64,000 bases of DNA. Origin: Spirosoma agri (lineage in GTDB: Bacteria > Bacteroidota > Bacteroidia > Cytophagales > Spirosomataceae). A program made the translations under genes and the position numbers. This document shows, piece after piece, positions 27,001 through 34,653 of this stretch. The stretch covers positions 62,001 to 126,000 of the forward strand of contig NZ_JAAGNZ010000002.1 of assembly GCF_010747415.1 (NCBI RefSeq). Reading direction: 5' to 3'. Positions within the stretch are counted from its first letter, which is position 1. Every line of letters begins with the position of its first letter. The notes under the pieces were generated by a model. The model had not been told where the DNA came from. It worked only from the letters and a program-made list of their open reading frames with translations, and ran no database searches.

Positions 27001-27067
27001 ACGCCGTAAATAAACTGACGGACAGCAGACCGATGAGCAGAATCGGCCGTATAATGTTGTTCCGCAT
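24002..27067 (-). CDS. GH3 beta-N-acetylglucosaminidase fused to a serine hydrolase
   Basis: A 1021-residue two-enzyme fusion. The N-terminal GH3 half has the NagZ signature KHFPGHGDTNADSHHTLPTV and the nucleophile region VFTDALNMGG. A GH3 C-terminal-like linker follows. From about residue 620 there is a class C beta-lactamase-like domain with SLTK (SxxK), YSDLNF (YxN) and GHTGFTGN. A single membrane segment near the N terminus suggests the periplasm. Known relatives cleave GlcNAc from muropeptides, so the protein probably trims peptidoglycan; the hydrolase may act on the peptide part. The fusion is a known Bacteroidota arrangement. Confidence 0.9.
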   Translation of the reverse strand: MRNNIIRPILLIGLLSVSLFTAFGLTKPGRNLWIRLAPSGHAHKAKTKRVVAPVARVYPHARPVEVFTMSDSGQHWVDSVFHTLTPEQKIGQFFMVATFSNRHDNHYQYIDHLIQTNHIGGLIFFQGGPYRQAVLTNRYQASSKVPLLIGIDGEWGLGMRLDSAMGFPKQMALGAIRNNELIYRMGAEIGRQCQRLGIHINFAPVSDINSNPANPVIGVRSFGESKENVAFKASAYMRGLQQEHVIATAKHFPGHGDTNADSHHTLPTVSRSSEQMREIDLYPFRKLIADSLMGVVTGHLHVPVMDNTPALAATLSEKIVTELLKNELGFRGLVFTDALNMGGISRSPKAMDVNLRALMAGNDILLYPENVREAAQNIQNAVQQGVISQEFIDEKVKKILRAKFWAGLNKYKPINLAGLSAELNSPEAQLLKQELCEQSVTIATNRENLLPIGRLDTVRLASIAIGADVDNDFQKTLSQYAPFQTLVYPNKLVSETELNDALAQVSTANTVVVSFHKMSESAVRKFGITKTSFDLVTRLKQRGAKVIVTVFGSPYSLTQFSDADALVCAYQEMDEMQRVVPQIIFGALGSRGMLPISTGDLKVGLGEMLNPEGRLSAGSPESVGMKSATLAKIDAIAQSAVRDRVVPGCEILVARKGKVVYSKNFGALTYSPGAEKVTDETLYDLASLTKVLATLQSVMVLYDRKQIDLSQKASFYLPELRGTNKQNIVIQDLLWHQSGMVSFYPTTWDRTRTPGGGLKADYYSATHDTLHTLQIAPTLWATPALKDSVWKWVIQSPMSRKMDESGKPAYVYSDLNFLTLQKIVERVSKQSLDVFVTENVYKPLGLHQLGFTPLQRLKNPHCAPTEQDTYYRNQLLVGTVHDQMAAVQGGISGHAGLFGNAHDIATLLQMNLQKGAYGGERIFQPMTVPYFTQTLSNRSHRSLGWDKPNPESSSSVYLAEQASARSFGHTGFTGNMVWVDPDQELVFVFLSNRIYPTAGNNTINTTKLRRRIHELIYSAVQ

Positions 27068-27337
27068 GGGTACTCAAGTGGGTAAAAAGGTACAGCCAGC
27101 CATCGGTAGTTTAGCACCAAACCATAAAAGTAGCCAAAGCCCGTCGAAAACAATAGCCGATGTTTGAATTATCTAACTTTTTAACGAAATAATGTACGTC
27201 AATTGTTTCGCTACTGAGATTAATACAAAATTAAAACGAACGAATGGTTATCTTCACAGGCTGAAAAATAAAAAATCTCCTGACAATCAAGGGGTCAATC
27301 GGTGTGTAAAAAGATGAGTTAGGACAGCAGCGCGACG

Positions 27338-27844
27338 ATGAACATGAAACAACTATGGCTTTTTTTCTATGCGACACTAGCAACGTCTCTTACTGGTTCA
27401 GCGCAGACGAACAGCCGGGCCTATAAAACCATGCTGGAGGCCATGTATAAAAAATCAGTCCCTTTTGTGAGCGTGACCGAGTTGAAGAAAATGCCCGAAA
27501 CGGTGCTGTTGGATACGCGAAGTAAGGCGGAATTTGATGTGAGCCACTTGCCAAATGCGCATTGGGTTGGCTATGACGACTTCGAATTGAAGCGGGTACA
27601 GGCTATTCCTAAAACGGCGAATGTGGTGCTGTACTGCTCGGTTGGCTACCGGAGCGAACGCGTAGGGGAGAAGTTACTGGCGGCTGGCTATCAGCATGTG
27701 CATAACCTGTATGGTAGCCTGTTTGAGTGGGTTAACGAGGGAAACCCGGTCGTAGACAATCAGGGGAAGCCTACGCAGCGCGTTCATGCCTATTCGCGAC
27801 TGTGGGGTGTCTGGCTGCAACGCGGAGAAAAAGTGTACGAATAA
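27338..27844 (+). CDS. Secreted rhodanese-like protein
   Basis: The 168-residue product has a signal peptide ending near SAQ and a single rhodanese domain: LLDTRSKAEFDVSHLPNAHWVG and the active-site loop CSVGYRSERVG with the catalytic Cys. Rhodaneses carry persulfide sulfur; an exported single-domain form may act in periplasmic sulfur or redox chemistry. The second in-frame ATG (MKQLW) is also a possible start. Its stop is 1 bp from the stop of the convergent gene. Confidence 0.85.
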   Translation: MNMKQLWLFFYATLATSLTGSAQTNSRAYKTMLEAMYKKSVPFVSVTELKKMPETVLLDTRSKAEFDVSHLPNAHWVGYDDFELKRVQAIPKTANVVLYCSVGYRSERVGEKLLAAGYQHVHNLYGSLFEWVNEGNPVVDNQGKPTQRVHAYSRLWGVWLQRGEKVYE

Positions 27845-27845
27845 C

Positions 27846-28094
27846 TTAGTAAGCCCGTGATGGGGTCACACTGGCTAGCGCGGTCAACAACCGTTTGCTG
27901 ATTTCTGCTTTGTTCATCTGCACCAACGGCTGCCAGCCGGGTGTGGTCGATGATACTTTTGCTTTGTGAATCATGGCCGATGCTTTAGCCCGCATCTGTT
28001 TCCGGGCGGCAAAAATGTTGTGCGGATGTCCCATGCTCATAGCCTGTCCGCTCATGCCAACCAGTAACGTTCCGACGATCAGTAAAGTCTTCAT
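27846..28094 (-). CDS. Small exported protein, unknown
   Basis: An 82-residue protein with signal peptide MKTLLIVGTLLVGMSGQAMS and a short basic mature part (NIFAARKQMRAKASAMIHKAK). No family is recognised. The ATG at 28094 was chosen because it places the signal peptide at the N terminus; nine further upstream codons are open. It converges on the rhodanese gene with a 1-bp gap. Confidence 0.6.
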   Translation of the reverse strand: MKTLLIVGTLLVGMSGQAMSMGHPHNIFAARKQMRAKASAMIHKAKVSSTTPGWQPLVQMNKAEISKRLLTALASVTPSRAY

Positions 28095-28224
28095 GTTTTC
28101 AGTGCTTAGTATTAACATCACAAAGATATAGGTTTAGTTTGGTATCTTGCAATACATAGTACTAAATTTTTTGAATTATTTTTTTGCTATCAAGCTAGTA
28201 AGACGAGCAGTGTATGCAAATGGT

Positions 28225-28260
28225 AACGGGATAAGCAAGAGAATACGTACTTACCCCGTT
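28225..28260 (-). terminator. Intrinsic terminator
   Basis: AACGGG-ATAAG pairs with CTTA-CCCCGTT, with a T run after it on the minus strand. It follows the T9SS gene that ends at 28275. Confidence 0.6.
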
Positions 28261-28274
28261 TTTCCATCAATTGC

Positions 28275-29087
28275 TTAGCTATCAAGGACTACGCGTTTAA
28301 CGGCGCCGTCTTCATTCTGCGTGACGGTAATGAAATAAGCGCCTGTCGTGTTTTTGCCCAAATCAATCTGGCCGACAAATTCACCCGAAAAGTCATTTAT
28401 TTCCCGTTTGGCTATTTCTTTCCCCTTGGAGTTTGTAACAACAATGGTGACATCGCCTTTTGCCGGAGCGGTAAAACGAACATTCAATTGACCACGATCG
28501 GGATTATTAGGATAGGCATCCAGTCCGCGAATTGTCGATGGCTTACTGCTAAAATTGCGCGACCAGTCTTCGAAAGGACGAGCGAGTTGCTGATCCCAGT
28601 CGCGTGGAATCTGAACTCTGAACCGGTTCAGCCGATCGGCCAGTGAGTCGGCTCCCCGGCGAAACTCATACTGCCACGTTTGCGAATCATTCTGCGAACG
28701 GGGTAGTTTGCCGCGTTGTACGTATAAATCGCCCGGTGCTTTCCGTGAGCGTGGGGTTATGCGCTCGCGGGTTACGACCCGGTTGCCCTCGCTCTCGTCT
28801 ACAATGATTGTCATCTGGCGTTTGCCGCCTTTGTCTTTTCGCGCTGTTTTGAGGGAGTCGACTAGTTTCATGACCAGGCGGTCGCGCTCAGGGTTAGTCA
28901 GACCATTGACGCGGTAGGTTCGTTCGGTTTCACGTACGTCATTTCCATCACGCTCGATAACGCGAACATTTATTTCATCGTGCTTTGACGACGACCCTGC
29001 CGTCTGGGCGGTAGCAACACCACTGATACTGCCAGCGATGAACAGGACCGGAACGAACCGGCGGAGCATAATTACTGTTTTTTTCAT
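28275..29087 (-). CDS. Secreted protein with T9SS type A sorting domain
   Basis: A 270-residue protein that begins MKKTVIMLRRFVPVLFIAGS with a signal peptide. A hydrophilic middle rich in Arg and Asp (RVIERDGNDVRETERTYRV) is followed by a C-terminal sorting domain of about 75 residues, VRFTAPAKGDVTIVVTNSKG through GAYFITVTQNEDG. No enzymatic motif is visible. Translation might start at 29099, but the second Met gives a more usual signal peptide. It is divergent from the sensor kinase at 29300. Confidence 0.75.
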   Translation of the reverse strand: MKKTVIMLRRFVPVLFIAGSISGVATAQTAGSSSKHDEINVRVIERDGNDVRETERTYRVNGLTNPERDRLVMKLVDSLKTARKDKGGKRQMTIIVDESEGNRVVTRERITPRSRKAPGDLYVQRGKLPRSQNDSQTWQYEFRRGADSLADRLNRFRVQIPRDWDQQLARPFEDWSRNFSSKPSTIRGLDAYPNNPDRGQLNVRFTAPAKGDVTIVVTNSKGKEIAKREINDFSGEFVGQIDLGKNTTGAYFITVTQNEDGAVKRVVLDS

Positions 29088-29299
29088 AGTATTAGGCATT
29101 AATAGATGACTAATCGGCTGGGTTGATACGCATTGAGAATCGGGCTGTTAAAGTTTGTTAAACGCTCAATGACTGGTTATTGCCGTTCGTACTTTTACGG
29201 ATTGCCCGATTGGAAGTTGACTGATTGGAACTAGTTTCGATCAGCTTGTTTATCCATAGATGAAAAAAAAGGCCGAAGGTTGCATACGGGCCGAAAAAA

Positions 29300-31207
29300 A
29301 TGTCGACACAACGCATACGATGGATTGTTGCCCTGATGGCGGTAGGATTGGTTGGCCTGGTTGGTCTGCAATCGTACTGGATCAGTAGTGCCTTGCATTT
29401 ACAAAAAGAGCAATTTGATTATAAGGTCACCGATGCTATGCAGGAAGTCGTCCGGACGCTCGAACGACAGGAAATCATGTACCTGACCAAAAAGCGCATT
29501 CAGGCCCATAAGCAGAAAGAGGGCTTAATGGCCATTGCCAAAAAGGAAGGGAAAACGCAGGTTGCCGATGAGCCGGTCTTGACGAAGAAGATTACGGATC
29601 GATTAGTGGCTGCTGCCCGTCCAAAGTCGACGAGCACGCAAACTGATGCGCAGCGTATACCTTATGGAATGGCGCCGGTTGGATCGGTGGTTGTGCAGTC
29701 CGATGTGTTGCATCCAGTCGCGCATCCGCTCTCTGCTGAACAGATGGCTGTGGTGGAAGAGTTTTTTCGGCAGCAGGATGAACTGATGGCCGTCGGTGAC
29801 TGGCAGACGCAACTGGCCCAACAGCAGCAATTTAATCAGTGGGTCGACCAGATATTGGTCAATGAGTTGAATGAAATTAACGGACAGGTCGCAACCGCCC
29901 GTCGGCAGGATTCGCTGGCGAGGGTGAAAGCGGCCCGAAACCGGATTCGGCAAGCCACCCGGCAACGTAAATTGCGTCAGGCTGCCCTGAAGGACTCCGC
30001 GAAAATGGACCTGGCCATAAGCGCCCCCGCCAGTTACAGTCCCCACAAAGCAGGTGAACAGTCAGACATGATCAAAACCGTGCTGAAAGGGTTATTACTT
30101 TCTGATCGTCCCATCGAGGATCGGATTAACCGACTGGCGCTGGACACCCTCTTGCGGCAATCGTTGCAGGAGCGCGGCATTAGTATCCCCTTCGCGTTTG
30201 GCGTCCGTACCAAATCGCAGCCAGCCTTTTTGTTTACGTCATTGGGTATGGACCCCCGTCAGTTTCGGGAAAGTGGCTATAAAGCAGCCCTATTTCCGAA
30301 TAATATGATGGAAACGGGTAATTACGTCTATATCTATTTCCCAACCCAGCGGCAATTCATTCTGAGTCAGTTATGGTTTACGTTTAGTGCATCGGCAGTA
30401 TTGATTCTGGTTATTCTGGCTTGTTTTTACATTGCCATCAGCACTATCGTGCGACAGAAAAAACTGGCTGACATCAAAAATGATTTCATTAACAACATGA
30501 CGCACGAGTTTAAAACACCTATTTCGACCATTTCGCTGGCTGTTGAAATGGCGCAGGAACAGGTGCGTCAACCGCACGCCATGGCTGGACTGGGTTCTGA
30601 TGAGTCGTCGATAAACGAACGCCTTTCGCGCTACATGGGTATCATCCGTGATGAGACCCGGCGACTGGGTTCTCACGTGGAGAAAGTGCTTCAGATGGCC
30701 CTGCTGGATCGGGGCGAAATCAAGCTCAAGCTGTCGTCGGTCAATGTGCATGATGTCATCGAAAAAGTGCTGAATAATATGAGCTTGCAAATTGAGCAGC
30801 GCGGTGGCGAACTGGATCTGCAATTCGAGGCAGACCGAGAAATCATCGAAGCCGACGAGGTGCACGTGACGAACATCCTGTATAATCTGCTCGACAACGC
30901 ACTCAAATACTCGCCCGAGAGCCCGCACATTACCCTCGTTACGCGTAGTCTGCCCGAAGGCGTGAGTATCACCGTTACTGACCACGGTCTGGGAATGTCC
31001 AAAGATCAGGTGAGCCGGATTTTCGAGAAGTTTTACCGCGTTCCGACGGGCAACCGCCACGATGTAAAAGGCTTTGGCCTTGGCTTGAGCTATGTCAAAA
31101 AAATGATTGATGAACACCACGGCCAGATTCTCGTTGAGAGCGAGTTAGGCAAAGGCAGTTCATTCGAAGTGATTTTACCATATAACAGTAGCGAACGAGC
31201 GAACTAG
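29300..31207 (+). CDS. Two-TM sensor histidine kinase
   Basis: A 635-residue kinase. TM1 lies at about residues 9-28, a 320-residue periplasmic or helical sensor region follows with Gln/Arg-rich coiled coil (RQATRQRKLRQAAL), and TM2 is near 355-380. The H box is NNMTHEFKTPIS with phospho-acceptor His402. The N box (LYNLLDNALKYSP), G1 (VTDHGLGM), F box and G2 (GFGLGLSYVKKM) are complete. No HAMP domain is obvious. It lies 41 bp before its response regulator, so they form a two-component system of unknown signal. Confidence 0.92.
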   Translation: MSTQRIRWIVALMAVGLVGLVGLQSYWISSALHLQKEQFDYKVTDAMQEVVRTLERQEIMYLTKKRIQAHKQKEGLMAIAKKEGKTQVADEPVLTKKITDRLVAAARPKSTSTQTDAQRIPYGMAPVGSVVVQSDVLHPVAHPLSAEQMAVVEEFFRQQDELMAVGDWQTQLAQQQQFNQWVDQILVNELNEINGQVATARRQDSLARVKAARNRIRQATRQRKLRQAALKDSAKMDLAISAPASYSPHKAGEQSDMIKTVLKGLLLSDRPIEDRINRLALDTLLRQSLQERGISIPFAFGVRTKSQPAFLFTSLGMDPRQFRESGYKAALFPNNMMETGNYVYIYFPTQRQFILSQLWFTFSASAVLILVILACFYIAISTIVRQKKLADIKNDFINNMTHEFKTPISTISLAVEMAQEQVRQPHAMAGLGSDESSINERLSRYMGIIRDETRRLGSHVEKVLQMALLDRGEIKLKLSSVNVHDVIEKVLNNMSLQIEQRGGELDLQFEADREIIEADEVHVTNILYNLLDNALKYSPESPHITLVTRSLPEGVSITVTDHGLGMSKDQVSRIFEKFYRVPTGNRHDVKGFGLGLSYVKKMIDEHHGQILVESELGKGSSFEVILPYNSSERAN

Positions 31208-31248
31208 TAAAAACGCTTGTCTACCTTTCTCCTTTTCACCTGTCAATT

Positions 31249-31959
31249 ATGCCTACCATTCTCCTCGTTGAAGACGATCCTAATCTGGGCCTGCTCGTGC
31301 AGGAATACCTGACCATGAAAGGATACCCTACCGACCGCGTCACCGATGGCAATCAGGGACTGCAAAAGTTTATGGCGGATACCTACGACCTATGCATTTT
31401 CGATGTGATGATGCCCAAGAAAGACGGCTTCACACTCGCCAAGGAGGTTCGAATGGCGCAACGGGAAGTGCCAATTATTTTCCTGACGGCCAAATCCATG
31501 CAGGAAGATACCATCCAGGGATTCAAGGTCGGTGCCGATGATTACATCACCAAACCGTTCAGCATGGAGGAACTGTTGCTGCGAATTCAGGCGATTCTTC
31601 GTCGCTACCAGCGTTCGTCCGAGTCCACCGAGCCAACGTTGTACAAAATCGGTTCGTTCTCATTCGATTACCCGCATCAATTGCTAAGCCGGTCAGCCGG
31701 AAATCAGCCGGATGGCGAAATAGAATCGCAGTCGCAGAAACTAACCAGTAAGGAATCGGAGTTATTAAAGCTGTTGGCGCAGAACCTGAATCAGCCTGTC
31801 AGCCGTAGCTTTGCGCTTAAAATGGTCTGGGGCGATGATTCCTATTTCAATGCCCGCAGCATGGACGTGTACGTAACGAAACTACGCAAATACCTCAAAG
31901 AGGATGCTAGTGTTCAGCTCGTTAACGTACACGGTGAAGGATTTAAACTGATTGCTTAA
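31249..31959 (+). CDS. OmpR-family response regulator
   Basis: The 236-residue protein has a receiver domain with the acidic pocket LVEDDPN, phospho-acceptor Asp52 in FDVMMPKKDG and Lys in ADDYITKPF, then a C-terminal winged helix (LTSKESELLKLLAQN and YVTKLRKYLK). It is the partner of the preceding kinase. Only 6 bp separate it from hemB, so the regulator and hemB are probably cotranscribed. Confidence 0.95.
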   Translation: MPTILLVEDDPNLGLLVQEYLTMKGYPTDRVTDGNQGLQKFMADTYDLCIFDVMMPKKDGFTLAKEVRMAQREVPIIFLTAKSMQEDTIQGFKVGADDYITKPFSMEELLLRIQAILRRYQRSSESTEPTLYKIGSFSFDYPHQLLSRSAGNQPDGEIESQSQKLTSKESELLKLLAQNLNQPVSRSFALKMVWGDDSYFNARSMDVYVTKLRKYLKEDASVQLVNVHGEGFKLIA

Positions 31960-31965
31960 CAACGA

Positions 31966-32937
31966 ATGAATTTAATACGTCGTCCGCGCCGGAGTCGTCA
32001 ATCCGCTGCCATTCGGGACATGGTGCAGGAAACGCGCCTGTCTGTCACCGATTTTATTTTGCCCGTATTCATCATGGAAGGGCAGCATACCCGCTCTGAA
32101 GTGTCCTCAATGCCGGGTATCCATCGCTTCTCACTGGACCTACTGCTTGAGGAGATACAGGAGTGTGTCGATCTGGGCATCAAGACATTTGACCTGTTTC
32201 CTAACCTGTCCGAAGCGAAGAAAGATAAATACGCTACCGAAAGCTACAATCCGGACGGGCTGTACCTCCAGGCAATTCGTGCGATAAAAGATCGGTTTCC
32301 TGATGTGATGGTCATGACCGATGTGGCTATGGACCCCTACAGCTCCGATGGTCACGACGGTATTGTCGAGAACGGAAAAATCCTGAACGACCCGACATTA
32401 GAAGTGCTGGGCAAGATGGCACTGGCCCAGGCCCAGGCAGGAGCCAACATCGTTGGCCCGTCCGATATGATGGACGGACGTGTGGGCTATCTGCGTCAGG
32501 TACTCGATGAGGGCGGTTTCCATGAGGTGGCTATTATGTCGTATTCGGCTAAATATGCCAGCGCCTTCTATGGTCCTTTCCGTGATGCGCTCGATTCGGC
32601 ACCGAAGTTCGGCGATAAGAAAACCTATCAGATGAACCCCGCCAATAGCCGGGAGGCACTCATCGAAGCCCAACTCGATTTTGATGAAGGGGCCGATTTC
32701 CTGATGGTCAAGCCCGCCCTAGCCTATCTGGACATCATCAAATTGCTGAACGATAATTTTCACTTACCCATCGCGGCTTATAACGTCAGTGGTGAGTATG
32801 CCATGATTAAGGCGGCTGCGCAAAACGGCTGGCTCGACGGCGAACGGGCGATGATGGAGTCGCTAATGTCCATCAAACGGGCCGGTGCCAGTGTAATTTT
32901 AACGTATTTTGCGAAAGAAGCCGCTCGACTTTTATGA
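31966..32937 (+). CDS. hemB: Porphobilinogen synthase (delta-aminolevulinate dehydratase)
   Basis: HemB condenses two 5-aminolevulinate molecules to porphobilinogen in heme synthesis. The 323-residue protein has the two active-site lysines, Lys196 (SYSAKYASAFYGPFRD) and Lys249 (FLMVKPALAYLD), and the metal region DVAMDPYSSDGHDG. The Cys-rich zinc motif of metal-binding classes is replaced by Asp/Ser, which suggests a magnesium-dependent type. It overlaps the dihydroorotase gene by 4 bp (ATGA). Confidence 0.96.
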   Translation: MNLIRRPRRSRQSAAIRDMVQETRLSVTDFILPVFIMEGQHTRSEVSSMPGIHRFSLDLLLEEIQECVDLGIKTFDLFPNLSEAKKDKYATESYNPDGLYLQAIRAIKDRFPDVMVMTDVAMDPYSSDGHDGIVENGKILNDPTLEVLGKMALAQAQAGANIVGPSDMMDGRVGYLRQVLDEGGFHEVAIMSYSAKYASAFYGPFRDALDSAPKFGDKKTYQMNPANSREALIEAQLDFDEGADFLMVKPALAYLDIIKLLNDNFHLPIAAYNVSGEYAMIKAAAQNGWLDGERAMMESLMSIKRAGASVILTYFAKEAARLL

Positions 32938-34271
32938 GTAAACTTTTAATTCGCAACGCGCGTCTGGTCAACGAAGGACGTATCACGGAAACAGACGTAC
33001 TGATCGAAGATGGGTTCATCGCCCAGATAAAATCGGGGCTTTCTGACGCAGGTGTCCAGCAAACTATTGATGCGAAAGGGCAATACCTGTTGCCGGGCGT
33101 GATCGATGATCAGGTGCATTTTCGGGAACCCGGTCTTACCCACAAAGCTACGATCCATTCGGAATCCAGGGCGGGCGTAGCCGGGGGCATCACCAGTTTT
33201 ATGGAGATGCCCAACACCGTACCGAATGCCCTAACACAGGAACTACTGGCCGACAAGTACGCCATTGCCGCCCGGACCTCATTGGCAAACTACTCGTTTT
33301 TCATGGGGGCCTCGAACAACAATCTCGATGAGGTATTGCGGACCGACCCCGGAACGGTTTGTGGCATCAAAGTTTTCATGGGGTCATCGACGGGTAATAT
33401 GCTGGTCGATAACGAGCAGGTGTTGGAGGGTCTGTTTCGGCAAAGTCCGATGCTGATTGCCACCCACTGCGAAGACGAAGCCACGATTCGCTCAAATACC
33501 GAACGCTACCGGTCAGACTATGGCGACAACGCTACGGCCAGCCTTCATCCGCTAATCCGGAATGAAGAAGCCTGTCTGAAATCGTCGTCGTTAGCCGTTG
33601 AACTGGCTAGGCGGCACAACGCCCGGTTACACGTCCTGCACATTTCGACGGCTGACGAGCTGGCATTGTTTAGCAACGACAAGCCACTAACCGAAAAGCG
33701 CATCACGGCGGAAGTGTGCGTGCATCATCTCTGGTTCGACGCCGATGATTACGAGCGCTTAGGCAATCTGATCAAATGCAACCCAGCCATTAAAGCACCA
33801 CACCATAAGGATGCGCTATTGGCTGGTCTGCTGGATGATCGGCTCGACATTATTGCTACGGACCATGCTCCACATACCTGGGCTGAGAAGCAGGCACCCT
33901 ACTGGCAGGCACCATCGGGATTGCCACTGGTGCAGCATCCGCTTTTGTTGATGCTCGATTTTGTGACGCAGGGTAAACTATCGATTGAGACAATGGTGCG
34001 TAAAATGTGCCATGCTCCCGCTGATTGCTTTCAAATTAACCGGCGCGGCTACGTCCGTGAAGGCTATTGGGCTGATCTGGTCCTTGTCGATACCGAACAG
34101 CCGATGACGGTCTCGAAGAAAAACATTCTCTATCAATGCGGTTGGTCGCCAATAGAGGGGCACACGTTTGGGGCCAGTATCACGCACACGATCGTGTCAG
34201 GTGAGTTGGTTTACAGAGAGGGCGAATTTCTAACGGATCGAGCGGGCCAGCGGATGATGTTCAACCGATAG
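32934..34271 (+). CDS. pyrC: Dihydroorotase, class I
   Basis: A 445-residue amidohydrolase that cyclises carbamoyl aspartate to dihydroorotate in pyrimidine synthesis. The metal ligands are in DDQVHFREPG, the carbamylated Lys is probably in GIKVFMGSSTGNML, and later ligands are THCEDE, HVLHIST and IATDHAPHT. The start overlaps the end of hemB by 4 bp, so translation is coupled. tRNA-Leu with its own promoter follows 82 bp downstream. Confidence 0.92.
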   Translation: MSKLLIRNARLVNEGRITETDVLIEDGFIAQIKSGLSDAGVQQTIDAKGQYLLPGVIDDQVHFREPGLTHKATIHSESRAGVAGGITSFMEMPNTVPNALTQELLADKYAIAARTSLANYSFFMGASNNNLDEVLRTDPGTVCGIKVFMGSSTGNMLVDNEQVLEGLFRQSPMLIATHCEDEATIRSNTERYRSDYGDNATASLHPLIRNEEACLKSSSLAVELARRHNARLHVLHISTADELALFSNDKPLTEKRITAEVCVHHLWFDADDYERLGNLIKCNPAIKAPHHKDALLAGLLDDRLDIIATDHAPHTWAEKQAPYWQAPSGLPLVQHPLLLMLDFVTQGKLSIETMVRKMCHAPADCFQINRRGYVREGYWADLVLVDTEQPMTVSKKNILYQCGWSPIEGHTFGASITHTIVSGELVYREGEFLTDRAGQRMMFNR

Positions 34272-34295
34272 GCTGAAAAAAATATGGTAAAAATC

Positions 34296-34327
34296 TTGCG
34301 TAGACAGCGTCAAGCTCTGTATCTTTG
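34296..34327 (+). promoter_or_regulatory. Promoter of tRNA-Leu
   Basis: TTG (34296-34298) and TATCTTTG (34320-34327) are separated by 21 bp, which matches the Bacteroidota -33/-7 spacing. The tRNA starts 27 bp after the -7 box. Confidence 0.7.
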
Positions 34328-34353
34328 CATTCCCAAATAAGGGGAAGCGTGCT

Positions 34354-34437
34354 GCCGAAGTGGTGAAATTGGTAGACACGCACGTTTCAGGGGCGTGTGT
34401 CTTCACGGACATGCGAGTTCGAGTCTCGCCTTCGGCA
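34354..34437 (+). tRNA. tRNA-Leu (CAG anticodon)
   Basis: An 84-nt class II tRNA with acceptor stem GCCGAAG/CTTCGGC, anticodon loop TTCAGGG (CAG) and a long variable arm. CCA is not encoded. Its last 20 bases are the left end of a 24-bp direct repeat that bounds the 2.3-kb element downstream, so the tRNA itself was kept intact on insertion. Confidence 0.95.
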
Positions 34438-34441
34438 CATA
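34418..34441 (+). other. Left attachment repeat (attL) in tRNA-Leu
   Basis: The 24 bases TTCGAGTC...CACATA cover the T loop to 4 bases past the tRNA end. The same 24 bases, with one G-to-A change, recur at 36731-36754. Confidence 0.85.
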
Positions 34442-34443
34442 AA

Positions 34444-34475
34444 AAGAGCCTGTAAATCGTTGATTTACAGGCTCT
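34444..34475 (+). terminator. Hairpin directly after tRNA-Leu
   Basis: Perfect 15-bp arms AAGAGCCTGTAAATC (34444-34458) and GATTTACAGGCTCTT (34462-34475) around a 3-nt loop. It lies inside the inserted element and supplies the tRNA with a 3' end. Confidence 0.75.
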
Positions 34476-34484
34476 TGCTATTTC

Positions 34485-34536
34485 GCACTATTGGGATTAG
34501 CAGTGTTAATTTTAACACTGCTAATCCCAATAGTGC
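34485..34536. repeat. 52-nt perfect hairpin near the left end of the element
   Basis: A 25-bp left arm (34485-34509) and its exact complement (34512-34536) are separated only by TT. The core reads CTATTGGGATTAGCAG and its complement. It is unusually long and perfect, and it is not followed by a T run. Confidence 0.8.
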
Positions 34537-34653
34537 TATGATTCAGGGAGTTATTCCTAAATTTAAGAATCAGACAATAAAATAATAAGTATTTAATGCT
34601 TATGTTACTCACTGACCCAGTTGACTTTAAAACAATCTAATATTCTACAACTA

